Shown piece by piece: positions 1-9,878 of a stretch of 64,000 bases of DNA. The first letter of the stretch is position 1. Each line of letters opens with the position of its first letter. The notes beneath the pieces are model-generated. The model was not told the origin of the DNA, searched no databases, and saw only the letters and a list, made by a program, of their open reading frames with translations. Source of the stretch: Chara braunii (lineage: Eukaryota; Streptophyta; Charophyceae; Charales; Characeae). The position numbers and the translations under genes were made by a program. The stretch is from assembly GCA_003427395.1 (NCBI GenBank), contig BFEA01000457.1, positions 625,936 to 689,935 on the forward strand, written 5' to 3'.

Positions 1-491
1 CATTTCTTTTGCACCTCTTCCTTCTCCATCTCTCCTCCTCAATCTCGAATGTTTGATCTCTCCTCGTCCATGTCATTTCCTCCTTGTCATGGTCTCATCA
101 CTTTGGGGTGGGGAAGTAAAAAACAACATCAAACTGTTTGCAACCACTAGACTTGCACTTGCGCTAAAACGTTCCTCCCCTCCTCCCCCCTCCCTCTAGC
201 CCTACTTGTAAACTTTCTTTAAAAATAACTAGAGCCTAGATGCACATATCAGTTCCTAGTTAACCTTTATGAAGGTAAGTACCGTGCGATCGCACAGATC
301 AGTTCCTAGTTAACCTTTGTCGCCCTCGTCCTCCACCTCACCTCCTTGGACTCCTCTTCATCCTCCTCCAGGTTTTCTCCTCCATTTCTTTTGCACCTCT
401 TCCTTCTCCATCTCTCCTTCTCAATCTCGACTATTTGATCTCTCCTACTCCATGTCATCTCATCCTTGTCATGGTCTCATCACTTTGTGTT
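1..491. repeat. Direct duplication of a pyrimidine-rich segment
   Basis: Bases 1-109 recur at 383-491 with a few substitutions; both begin CATTTCTTTTGCACCTCTTC and run to TCATCACTTTG. Between them a shorter direct repeat, CAGTTCCTAGTTAACCTTT, occurs near 250 and 300. Open frames here are serine/proline/leucine-rich products of the CT bias and are not convincing genes. Confidence 0.75.
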
Positions 492-713
492 CATTTTCTA
501 TGGATCAAGGTTTGATGGTATCTCCTCCTACATTTCACCCTCCTCGTCGTGCTCATCTTCTGCTATCTGTCTGCCCTCTTCTCTTGGCCTCTCCCCCAAA
601 CTTCGATCTGCAATTTTGGGGGTTCTAAGGGGAAGGTTTAGGGGACGTTTGGGTGTTATTCCGGGTGTGTTCAAGATGTGTTTGAGAGGTTCAGGTGGTG
701 TGGGCGAGCTTCT

Positions 714-797
714 GTGGGGGAGGTTCACGTGATGTGGGGGACTCTTTGTGGGGGAGGTTCACGTGATGTGGGGGACTCTTTGTGGGGGAGGTTCAGG
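714..797. repeat. 34-bp tandem repeat, about 2.5 copies
   Basis: Units starting GTGGGGGAGGTTCA begin at 714, 748 and 782, an exact 34-bp spacing. The first two units are identical through GTGATGTGGGGGACTC; the third diverges after GGTTCA. This is a recent local minisatellite. Confidence 0.85.
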
Positions 798-2130
798 GGG
801 TGTTTCGGAGCTTCGAGAACAAAAGTACAGACAGGAACCATACGCATTTAAAAAATACTAAGTTGATGAGTGGACAAAAAGTCAAACATAACATGTTATT
901 CGTTAAAATAGGACATTATATTTTAAATTGGTACTCGCAAGCTATTAATTTCATGTTAAAATCGCTATATTTTGGACCTGAACGGAAGTTAGGAACCCGA
1001 AGAATGCAATTGGCAGGCCATAAATTGAATCTAAATTGGAGATTCAAGGTAATCACTTACTGATCATGATGGATTAAGTGTGGATTTCGTTGCACTTCCA
1101 TAAATTTTGTAACCTAAAAGCAGTTACGGTTATAACATGAATGGTTGAACTCTCGATTTCTTTACACCTTGCTCAATTTTGTGTTAGCATTGAGTCGGAC
1201 CTCTTTTAGATGACATTGTGACTTCCCTTAATTTAGTGAAACTCGATCGAAGTGGGATATTTAAGGCAATCACATGGATGGTTTAAGTACTAATAGTCTA
1301 GTATGGATTCCATCGCACTTCGATAATTTATGCTTTAAGTTAATGTATACTAACTTATTAACTCGATCGAAGAGTAAACATTAAGCCTTAGGCAATCACA
1401 CGACAAACGAGATCATGGTTTAAGTACTATGAATTCTATCGCACTTCGATAATTTATGTACATACTTATTAAAAGACGTGACACTGTTCGGTGTGATTTA
1501 AGGATGGATTCCAACACACTTCGATAATTTTGGACTCTATCTCACTTCGACAAATAATCATAAACTGAACATTGAAAGACAAAACTGGCATGTCATTTTC
1601 ATACATTGAAATGCACTCGAACAGCAGATGTAATGAGACACTGAACGACAGGGTTGTGAATGACCTCAGAGTCTGCGTCACACGGACTATCATTGAGCAT
1701 TGAGTCAGACGTGCTACACATGACATTGTGTGAAGGAGAAACTAGAAATCCATCGATGAGTCAATGCAATCACACGGTAAACAAGATGGTTTATGTATGG
1801 ATTCCGGCGCACTTCGACAAATAATCATAAACTGATATGACATTGTTATATCAAACTGAAATTCACGTGAGTACCGTTGTTTCCGTTTCACTTCAAGAAA
1901 TATCGTACTCATGAAAATTAAAAGTTGAAAATTGTATCGGCAATTAAAAGTTCAAAATTGTACCGACACGGCATTTAAGATTGAAGTATGTCTAAATTAA
2001 ACGCTACAAGCCAACTGTGCATTGAACTGCGTCTAAATTAAATGCTACGAGCCTCAATAATGTAAAATTTCTCAAACGCTATCATATAAAAAATTTAAAG
2101 TTCCTACCGACGTCCCCACGTCCCATGAGA
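798..2130. other. AT-rich DNA with short degenerate repeats, no gene
   Basis: Phrases such as CACTTCGATAATTTATG (near 1318 and 1446), CACTTCGACAAATAATCATA (near 1544 and 1810) and GTCTAAATTAAAYGCTACRAG (near 1990 and 2032) recur irregularly. AATTAAAAGTTSAAAATTGTA is repeated in tandem near 1920-1965. This is a decayed repeat family; no open frame here looks protein-like. Confidence 0.5.
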
Positions 2131-2136
2131 ACCAAA

Positions 2137-2742
2137 CTAGTATAAGACATTCATTGATAACCCGAAAGCAAGGGTTTGTGGCTGTCCCTTCGTCGCCGCT
2201 CTCGAGAACACCGAAATATACTTCATCCTCACAAACCTACAGGCACCTGCCAAGGACTTATCGATGACGTCACACACACAACATGCCACTTGCTCTACCT
2301 CATGCCACTTATGAACCTCATCAATTTGACCGACAATCTTCAAACCGGAATATCCGTTCCCGTATAGAAGGCACAAATTCCCTATGTTGCGACCATAGAT
2401 TCTAAGCTGGTTGCAAGAAATTAGCACTAGAACGTCTACCAAAGTTCGCTTTCGGTTTGAACATACCACACACAACACTCTGCAGAAGTCGGAACCGGCC
2501 ACAGACAACCGTACGCAACAATACAACACATCTTTTGGCTGTATTCCGGCTCCTCGCAGCGGATATACTTCCAAAAACGGATTGTAGGATGCACAGTCCA
2601 ACAACTCTTGCTTCAAGTCTGCAGACCACACCCGAGGTGACCTCGTGACGTTGTCCAGGCGAAGGTAAAACCGGTTATTCTCTTCCTGCTTGAGCGTGGC
2701 GCGCAAGGACGGAAGTTGCCTGACACCAATGGCATAATGAGC
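2137..2742 (-). CDS. Unassigned open frame, possible exon
   Basis: A stop-free frame of about 200 codons runs from just after a TAG at 2743-2745 down to 2137. It has no ATG near its start. That same TAG lies in CTCATTTAG, which would serve as a 3' splice acceptor, so this could be an internal or last exon. A second minus-strand frame at 2833-3060 could be an upstream exon; its product contains GSGGDTEIVESVTTEFKNNP. I recognise no domain. Several cysteines cluster in the C-terminal half. Plus-strand frames of the same span are shorter. It may equally be chance, since the region has balanced base composition and no repeats. Confidence 0.25.
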   Translation of the reverse strand, partial: AHYAIGVRQLPSLRATLKQEENNRFYLRLDNVTRSPRVWSADLKQELLDCASYNPFLEVYPLRGAGIQPKDVLYCCVRLSVAGSDFCRVLCVVCSNRKRTLVDVLVLISCNQLRIYGRNIGNLCLLYGNGYSGLKIVGQIDEVHKWHEVEQVACCVCDVIDKSLAGACRFVRMKYISVFSRAATKGQPQTLAFGLSMNVLY

Positions 2743-2832
2743 CTAAATGAGGTACTTTGATCAGACTTCCCCACTCCATCGCGGAGCAAACTTGTACTCC
2801 TTATGCCATAGACATTTCCTTGCCAAGATGGC

Positions 2833-3060
2833 TCAATCCCATTCTGCCTCGGACCACGCATCGAGAGGCTTGCCCAAGAAGGGGACGACAATCATCCACG
2901 GGTTGTTTTTGAACTCTGTTGTCACCGACTCGACAATTTCGGTATCGCCTCCCGAACCACGAAATCCGCATGCACAAGGGTGAATAGGACTTGCATAATC
3001 ATGCCGATGGTCCATGACTCCTGTCGCACTCCCTACACAAGATATGAAATGCAAACACAA
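2833..3060 (-). CDS. Unassigned short open frame, possible upstream exon
   Basis: This frame of about 75 codons precedes the frame at 2137-2742 on the same strand. A possible acceptor, TTGTGTAG followed by GGAGTG, lies near 3030-3040. The residues around GFRGSGGDTEIVESV look more protein-like than most random frames in this window, but no family is recognised. Listed only as a candidate. Confidence 0.18.
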   Translation of the reverse strand: MCLHFISCVGSATGVMDHRHDYASPIHPCACGFRGSGGDTEIVESVTTEFKNNPWMIVVPFLGKPLDAWSEAEWD

Positions 3061-3257
3061 ATGAAAATGAAATGTCGAAATAGTAGAAAATTCGCCTTCA
3101 TGATGAACTTAACTTCGGAAAATGCTGAACCATCACGAACCATCTTTAAAAATTAAACCGTAGACCGTGGACAAAATTCAAAGCCTCGCACATGGTGGAA
3201 CCCAATGGTTACAATTTGGCTATACTTTACTATTATTCTATTTTAAGAACGAGCTAA

Positions 3258-3288
3258 TCAGACCGTTCTATAAGTTTAGGTCGTCTGA
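3258..3288 (+). repeat. Stem-loop with the TTCTATAAGTTTAGG loop
   Basis: TCAGAC (3258-3263) pairs with GTCTGA (3283-3288) around the loop found throughout the hairpin array of LTR B. Here the inner two positions do not pair. It aligns with the hairpin at 23391-23421 of copy B. Confidence 0.7.
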
Positions 3289-3848
3289 CTACAGCCTATC
3301 ACAACTTGAAGAAAGTATAATTAAGAATAAAATTTATGGTAAGCTGGGGCAGACTGAACTGAAGTTAGTTCAGTCATATGCAGCTTTAGAAGACAAGGGG
3401 AAGACAAATATATATAATTTGGATATTTTAAACAGTTCAGGGCGACTAGAATGGCCTAGTCATATGCCCAAAGAAGAGAAAAGTAGTTTTGCCCTCTGTA
3501 TGTGTATACTCTTTGGCTAAGTTAGGCACATTCCATAAGTTTAAAGGGTCTGACTTTATGCCTTATGTAAGCTGCATAAGGGTTACAATTACTGAAAGAT
3601 CATGAACTATTGTTTGCCCAGATGATCTTGTGTTGGTGAGAGTACTTATCTTTGTGGTTTGGCCTGCATGTGACTGAGTGAGGCTACTACTTCGTCTGAG
3701 TTTCAGTTTGACAGGTAGTTGCTTAAGAGGCTCGCCACGTGCTGGAGCAATAGGAGTTAGTCTCAATTCCTGCATTTTCTAAGCTAAGTTTATTTTTACT
3801 TAGGTCAATTCTTGCATTTTCTGGGATCTTTTCTTATACTTGGCTTTG

Positions 3849-4435
3849 TATAAATCCTGGCAAGCTACTTTCTCTACGGGAAGCGATGCCCAAATTTCTA
3901 CAAATCCAAGGAGTTAGTCAATTTTTGACTTGTCAAAGTTCAACTCGTCTTTTTTTTATATCTGACCCAGTAAGAATCTGAAAAGTCTTCTTTTCTAGGG
4001 GGAGTGCTGCCCAAATTTTTGCTTGTTAAGGGAGTTAGACAAAATTGGACTTCGAGAAGTCAAAGTTATTCTAGAATTTTGAACTTAGCCTTGTATAAAT
4101 TTTGGAACAACACTTTTCTAAAGGGAGTGCTGCCGAAATTTCTGCAAAACTAAGGAGTTAGTTAAATCTTGTCTAAGTTGAACTCAAGTTGTCTTTCAAG
4201 TTGATATCGGTCTTAGTATAAATCTGGGAAGTCTCCCTTTCTAAAGAGAGTGCTGTCCAAATTTTTACTTATTCAGGGAGTTAGACAGAATTTGACTTTC
4301 CAAGAGTTAGAGTTTATTTCTGTTTTCGTATTCGGGCTATAAATTCTGAAAAGGCACTTTTCCTACGGGAAGCGCTGCCGAAATTTTCTTAGTTTAAAAG
4401 AGTTAGATTATATTTCGACAGGTGGCGATTTTGGT
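3849..4435 (+). repeat. Five 122-bp tandem units inside LTR A
   Basis: Units begin with a TATAAATYYTGG-like phrase at 3849, 3971 (degenerate), 4094, 4217 and 4339, a spacing of 122-123 bp. Each continues with a GGGAAGCGCTGCCGAAATTT-like block and then AAGGAGTTAGTCAA. LTR B has only three units (24060, 24181, 24304). Four of the five starts are TATA-like, so the array may bear on transcription, but that is inference. Confidence 0.8.
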
Positions 4436-4645
4436 AATCCACCCTGGATAGGGGAGATTATGTCATGAGTCTACCTTTCTTTTTTAGAGGTAGACTTAGG
4501 TTTAGCTATTAGGGGAGGCTCTGAGAGAGACTGTGGTATGGGGATTATTCTCCAGAGGCTTATGGTTTTAGCCTGGGGCGTTGGCCTCTCTTGTGTTACA
4601 GGTCCTTTTGATCGTTTGACTAAAAATATGGACTAGTTTCAGCTT

Positions 4646-4682
4646 GATCCTACGAGGATCGTGTTCTGTTATCACTGATAAC
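4646..4682 (+). repeat. Two adjacent small hairpins conserved in A and B
   Basis: GATCCT-ACG-AGGATC (4646-4660) is followed by GTTATC-ACT-GATAAC (4668-4682). In LTR B the first hairpin is identical and the second has one stem change (GAGAAC). Both have a 6-bp stem and 3-base loop. Confidence 0.7.
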
Positions 4683-5679
4683 GGGTCGGTTGGTTAATCG
4701 TTGACTTATCGGCTCACGACACAACTTCGCTCATACTTGTACCTCAACTCGATTGCCTTAGCCCTGAGACTTGATATGTTTCTTTGAAAGTTCTAACCAG
4801 ACTTCTTTTAATGACCATTATAAAGAACTTATGAGATTTATGGAGATTTTGACTATGACTGGGGCTTGCGTGTGTGAGGCGTGGTGTGAGTTACAGGGAA
4901 CAACAAAGTTGACCACATTGGTGTATGGCAATGTGACTATTGTGTGTGCCTGTGTTTTATGCAGGTAAGTATTCTGAAGCTCGGTATACGGGTCATACTT
5001 TGGAGGCAGTGAGAATGGCAACCATGTGCCGCACGATCTGCAAACCTGATGGGTTTATGTTTCCCCGTTCCTTTATTGTTATCTCGAGTTTTGAAGTGTT
5101 ATATAAGTGGTGGGATGTTTATTTATTTATTGGATGATTTTGCTTGTTAATTTTTATAGTTGGACGTTGTAGTCCGTGGCAGTTTTCAAAGTCAAACCCC
5201 TTGACTTCTGCCCAGGCTTGGAGTGGGGCTCATCTCCAGGGCAGTAAGAAACGACTGTCACCACAGGTATGGACCTGGGTACCACCCACTCTGCACAGAG
5301 CACAGAAGAAAGTGTGTGATGTTCAACCGCTCTTGGCGGTTGTCTAACGTCGAGAGATTAACCCCCAAGGCACGTGTCAGCCGACACTTGAGTATCGAAT
5401 GCGACCCTCGAGGTTAACGAGGACCGCGCGAGTTGGGGTACTACATAGTACGCCATCATTGCGGCTGCTTGCGCACGCTTGCATTGCGAGTTAGTATGAG
5501 TTAGCCTTGTGACCGCGCGGTTTATATTAAGTCTCGCGAGTTGTGCTTATCCGATTTCCGCATCGGGACGTTGTTGCGTTACTCGTGTTGTGTTGTTTGG
5601 GTTGTATCGTTTGTGCGTATGTGTGTGTGCATTTGTCCTTGTGTTCGTAGAGTGGTGTGCGCGTGGTGTGTGGGATGCG

Positions 5680-6105
5680 TCCTAGTCGACCGACGACGCG
5701 CCGCGCTTCGGACTTCAGCCCCCCAGGATGTCGGTTCGCGTGCGGGTCCGATACGAGTGTTACCGCGTGTACCCCCTATGCAACAGCGAACGAGAAACGC
5801 CCTCGACTGGTCCACCTCTGCGATTGCAACTGATTAGCTTTCATACTGTGGACTGGTAGCTCGGTGGGGATACACCCACCGAAGGGAGGTGACAGCTCCC
5901 GTAAGGTGGAGGTAAGTCGTGTCTCATGTAGGCCCTATCCTGTCGTAGGGGCTCGCGAGAGGTATGGCTGGCGCACTCGGTCGGCGCGGCTTAAGGAAGC
6001 TCCACATATATGTATGTGCGAAGAAGGACTTAAAACAACTCCTACGTGACGTGGCCGAGAGGGTCCCGCGCTGCCATGTGAGGTGCCGGACCGATGCGCC
6101 CGACA
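5680..6105 (+). promoter_or_regulatory. Conserved structured 3' module of the LTR, copy A
   Basis: The last 430 bp of LTR A are much better conserved than the rest and are shared with B, D and F. TCCTAGTCGACCGACG near 5680 is identical in D. Hairpins visible: TCGGTGGG/CCCACCGA (5861-5882, 8 bp), GGGAG/CTCCC (5884-5900) and CCCTA/TAGGG (5933-5950). Between the last two is GAG followed by GTAAGT (intron GT at 5912), a full 5' splice-site consensus. The position just before the primer site suggests an R/U5 or leader role, such as splicing or RNA structure; this is inferred. Confidence 0.6.
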
Positions 6106-6665
6106 ATGCTCACTGGAAGTCTGGCGTCACATGTTGACTTTTTAATTTTTGTAACGTCACAGTCGTCTCTCATGCTGCGCAGCACGTGTGCATTGCGTTT
6201 CTTGTTTGGAATTGTGTTAAGGTGAACCAAATGTGTGCATATAATTGTTATCATATATTATTGGTAATTATAGTGCGACATAACAAATTGGTGTTTGGAC
6301 GCAAGAGAAATCTCGACGAGTGTCTGAGTGTGTGGTTTATGATGCAAATACCACGAACATCACATCTCCTGTGTACACATAAAATCACATGCTTTGAGAC
6401 CGTCTGCATTATATGTAACCAACAACTTTACGTTCGTGTCCAAACCTTTTGTGCATGGACAATTAAAGTGAGGATTCGATCAGAAATAAGCAAATTCAAA
6501 GTTCTTGTGTAATACGACAGACGTTGTCGCAGAAAACAAACTTGTATGTCAAAATTAACGGGTTGTTACAAGACGTACGGTAAACATCTTTCAGTTATAC
6601 TTCGACTTCTATTGTAACTGTTACGGTACTTGAAGTTGATGACACAAACAACATTATAATATATT
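6106..6665. other. Intergenic, no gene seen
   Basis: Unique-looking sequence following the LTR A end. An open frame at 6186-6512 has no recognisable domain and no supporting context. Confidence 0.4.
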
Positions 6666-6669
6666 TAAC

Positions 6670-7290
6670 AAATTTACAATGACACATTGTTCAAAGAAAA
6701 CATCTCCAACAAGGATACAATCATGACACCTTGCTTATCATAATTGTAAACAAAAATGGATCTCAACACGCTTCCGCATATCAGGCGAGATGGTGGGTGT
6801 GTCCATCATCGCACTAAGTATCCTAAAGAAGTCTGGATTTCATCAACATCCAAACAAACGACCCGGACGAGATGATGGGCATGTCTGCACAACTTAGGGA
6901 TAACATAAACATCATAAAGAAATGTATTATCCAACAAGGATTCAATCATGACACCTTGCTCATCACATTAATAAACTTTAAGTTTAACAAGTATGAATCT
7001 CAACACACTTCCGCAAAGGGTTCCTTGATGGGCGTGCCTATCGTTACACTTAGTCTTCTAAAGAAGACTTCGTCTGGATCTCATCAAATATCCAAACAAC
7101 TGTCTTAGGCGAGAGGATGATAGTGTCTGTATAATTAGGGATAACCTAAATAATTATATTATCCAACGAGGAATCAATCGTGACACATTGTTTTTCGAAT
7201 TTATAAAGTTTAACAAGTATGGATCTCAACAAACTTCCACATATGATTAAGCCCTGGATGGGCGTGCCTACGTTGCTTAGGCTTCAGCCA
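6670..7290. repeat. Degenerate satellite, about 228-bp unit
   Basis: The phrase TCCAACAAGGATWCAATCAT starts at 6705 and 6930 and returns as TCCAACGAGGAATCAATCGT at 7162, giving spacings of 225 and 232 bp. Each unit also carries ATGGATCTCAACACRCTTCC and a GATGGGCGTGYC phrase. Copies are strongly diverged. The open frame at 6872-7108 lies inside the repeat and is not a gene. Confidence 0.7.
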
Positions 7291-7372
7291 AAAATGAATT
7301 TGTTAGAAAGATGACATAATATAACGTCTTATTTTAACGAATAACATATTTCGATCAAACTTTCGACCTATC

Positions 7373-7553
7373 AGTCAGTCGAGCATTCAATGGATCAATT
7401 AGTTAGTAAAACGATCGCTCACTTGATCGATCAATCAATCAATCGGTCTTTTAGTCGATCGATCAGTCGATTACTCGATCGATCAATCAGGCGATTAGAG
7501 GATCAATCCAATAGTCGACTGAGCAATCGAGCAGTCGATCAATCAATTGTACA
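7373..7553. repeat. Degenerate TCGATCAA/ATCAATCG simple repeat
   Basis: Permutations of ATCA, TCGA and GTCGATCGATCA fill this stretch. It resembles the purer ATCA array at 15.63-15.84 kb. Confidence 0.75.
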
Positions 7554-8150
7554 CTAAAAACTTAACAAACAGACAAATGAGTGCAACGTCACAAAAATGA
7601 AAACTCTCATAAACAAACGCATGCAGGTCCAAACACACGTGCGTGGAATGGTCGTTGGATTGTTTGATCGGTCCGCCGACTTAATGATTTGTCGATAGTC
7701 GATTGGTTGTTCGAAAGACAAGTTGATCGTTTTGTTGCATGGTTGTTGGCGATCAGTTAAATGAATGTGTTCTCAGCCTAGCGATCGACAGTGCTCACGA
7801 GCATTGTTGATCACCTGTAAGGGGGGGGGGAAATCATACGCTCACTCAATAACATAAAACCTTGAACATTACCCTTTGCACACACGCAAAGCAGAACGTT
7901 TGAACACACGTCCATCGACTGGTCAGTGTTTTGTGTGATCCTTTGGTCGATTGGTTGGTCATGTGCCTGATCTGCCAATAGATTGAATGGTCGTCGCCGA
8001 GTGTTTCTTTGTGTGCCTCCTACACTGAATGACTTATAGTTGGCGCCCACACTCATGCACACACAAAAGAAAGACGACTAACGAAATCAGACAAACATGA
8101 CCACTAAGGCCATGCGATTCCTCGTCTACAAACGCCAGATCGTTTTCTTT
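7554..8150. other. Intergenic with faint repeat structure
   Basis: Two loosely similar blocks, around 7620-7750 and 7880-8000, share AACACACGTSC and TTGGTCGATTGGTTG-like phrases. A run of nine or more G lies near 7820. The minus-strand frame at 7811-8062 has no recognisable features. Confidence 0.4.
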
Positions 8151-9650
8151 CATGTGGATGGCTGTGAATGTGCCACAGTAGTGGCCAGAGCTTCCGTGAA
8201 CTAAACGTTCACCTTATTGTGAGACCTTACCTTGTTACAGGTATATGTCACGTCGTCATCTGCTTTCAAGGCCCTCGTGCTGCGGAAGTGCAGTCAGTGG
8301 TGAGGCGGCAGGGACGACCACGTGCGATCGAAGATGTGATGCACAACAGAAATGCCTCGTGGAAGAGTATGGCAGTGGCAAGCAACTCTGTTGGGAGCAA
8401 ACAACGCGGACGAGGAGAGATCAGTATGCATGCACCGCAAAATCGCCAGCAGATAAATGAGAGATGTGAGGCAGTATGTCGACTGCAGTGGATAAACTCG
8501 TGACCGGTGAGGGGTGGCTGGATGTGGGCTATGACATTCGCCCGAGATGCGTAATGTATGCGAGCAGACCTGGCAGCGGTTGTGTGTTGTTATGATGTCC
8601 CTCGTTCCGTGGTCCCGCGAAGAACAACTGCAGTTCAGTTGTTGCGAGCATGAGGTCAACGAAAGGGACGTCAAGGTGCCTTCGCGAACAACATCTGTCA
8701 TTCGTGGCCTGCTTGAGGGCTATGGCGTCAACCTCCACAACTTTCAGGTAAGGTGTATGTCTGGCAGCGAGTCCCCTGCGCATGATTTTTTTTCAAAATC
8801 CAAATTCGCACCTGTGTTAAGACTTTCATAGTCCCGCGTGCTAGCCAAAATGGAAAGGCTTGCCTGGTTCGGCAACTCGCTTCGAAGACCGTATTGGCAA
8901 ACGTGCGGACCTGCGGTCGTGAGGGCCACGTCAGCCGACGGATACGCAGGCAGGGGCATCACGACAACGATCAACGGCGCTTGCGACCCCTGACGGTTGG
9001 CCTATTTTCTCATGCGACCCATGATGGTACCGACAACCCTTTTTGCATTTCGGGTGTCAGCACCCGGTGGGGTGCCTGCTTGGCCAACTTTTTTTCCGAG
9101 GCGGGAGGGGGGGGGGGGGGGGGGCATGGCAACAACCCTGCCTATAATGGGTTCGTCGCAGGCCCTCAGGTTGGACGGGAAAGGCACCCAGCACCGGTCG
9201 TCGGCCTTTTTTCACCAGGTCCTGCCACGCATCATTGGGCCTAGCCATGAACGATCGAGGGTTGGTACCAGTTTCTGAAGATGGAACAAAACGTTCGTGC
9301 AATAGTTTAGGGTTCACCTGACGGGCCTCTGGTAGCCAAGCGATTGCCGCATTGGACGACCGAGATTCGACTTTCAAACTGGAACTGTCGTGTGCCGATT
9401 CAGGGTGATCGACACGATGCAAACGCTCTGCTATGTCGTTCGTGTCGCCACTTTCTTGTGCGTTGCCACCTCTACTACGCGCTAACGGCTTCGAATGCGC
9501 TTTTCTGTTGCTTTGCCTCCACAGCCACGCCTGTATCAATGCGAGCCACCATCACAGTGAGCCATCGCCGCCCGCCAATCATGAACTTTGAGGTACGCCA
9601 TCTATGGTTGAACGTATTGCGTTATACGACTAGACGATGACATCATAAAC
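8151..9650. other. GC-richer stretch with overlapping frames on both strands
   Basis: Several frames of 60-160 codons overlap in opposite directions (for example 8168-8503 plus, 8294-8701 minus, 9057-9539 minus). None shows a recognisable domain, and the longest crosses a poly-G run that becomes polyproline. A short direct repeat, ATGGTTGAACKTATTGCG, occurs near 9606 and 9660. Exons of a spliced gene cannot be excluded, but nothing supports one over the others. Confidence 0.35.
9106..9124. repeat. Poly-G tract
   Basis: An uninterrupted run of about 18 G following GGCGGGAG. It is a likely site of length error or slippage. Confidence 0.9.
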
Positions 9651-9826
9651 GTCATCCATGGTTGAACTTATTGCGAGCGGGAAACTGTTCCCTTAATTCA
9701 ATGGTCGCCCAGGCGCTTATCCGAGTAGGCGACCACACATTTGTGAGATCTATCAACCTATCCGGCACTGACGTGTTTAATGATGGCGCTGACCACTGCT
9801 CATCATCGTCATTACTAAAACCCCAC

Positions 9827-9828
<2 letters not shown>

Positions 9829-9875
<47 letters not shown>
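9829..9875. repeat. (CT)n microsatellite
   Basis: About 22 CT units without interruption. Confidence 0.95.

Positions 9876-9878
<3 letters not shown>

Larger units (their letters stand above)
3178..6105 (+). mobile_element. Long LTR of a gypsy-type element, copy A (solo or 3' LTR)
   Basis: This 2.9-kb segment is colinear with 23313-26118 (copy B), at roughly 80 percent identity by eye. The match stops abruptly at CGACA, position 6105 here and 26118 in B. In B the next bases are GG and then a primer-binding site. That makes the shared end an LTR 3' end finishing in the usual CA. Copy A has no primer site after it (ATGCTCACTGG follows), so it is a solo LTR or the 3' LTR of an element whose body is not recognisable upstream. 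Its 5' start is uncertain because similarity begins inside B. Inside are one stem-loop of the B array type, a 122-bp tandem repeat, two small hairpins and the conserved 3' module. Confidence 0.7.

Noticed and set aside
5770-5960. Hammerhead ribozyme or retrozyme in the LTR module
   Set aside because: GAAA and CTGATTAG occur near each other, but the CTGANGA core and the required stems are not present.
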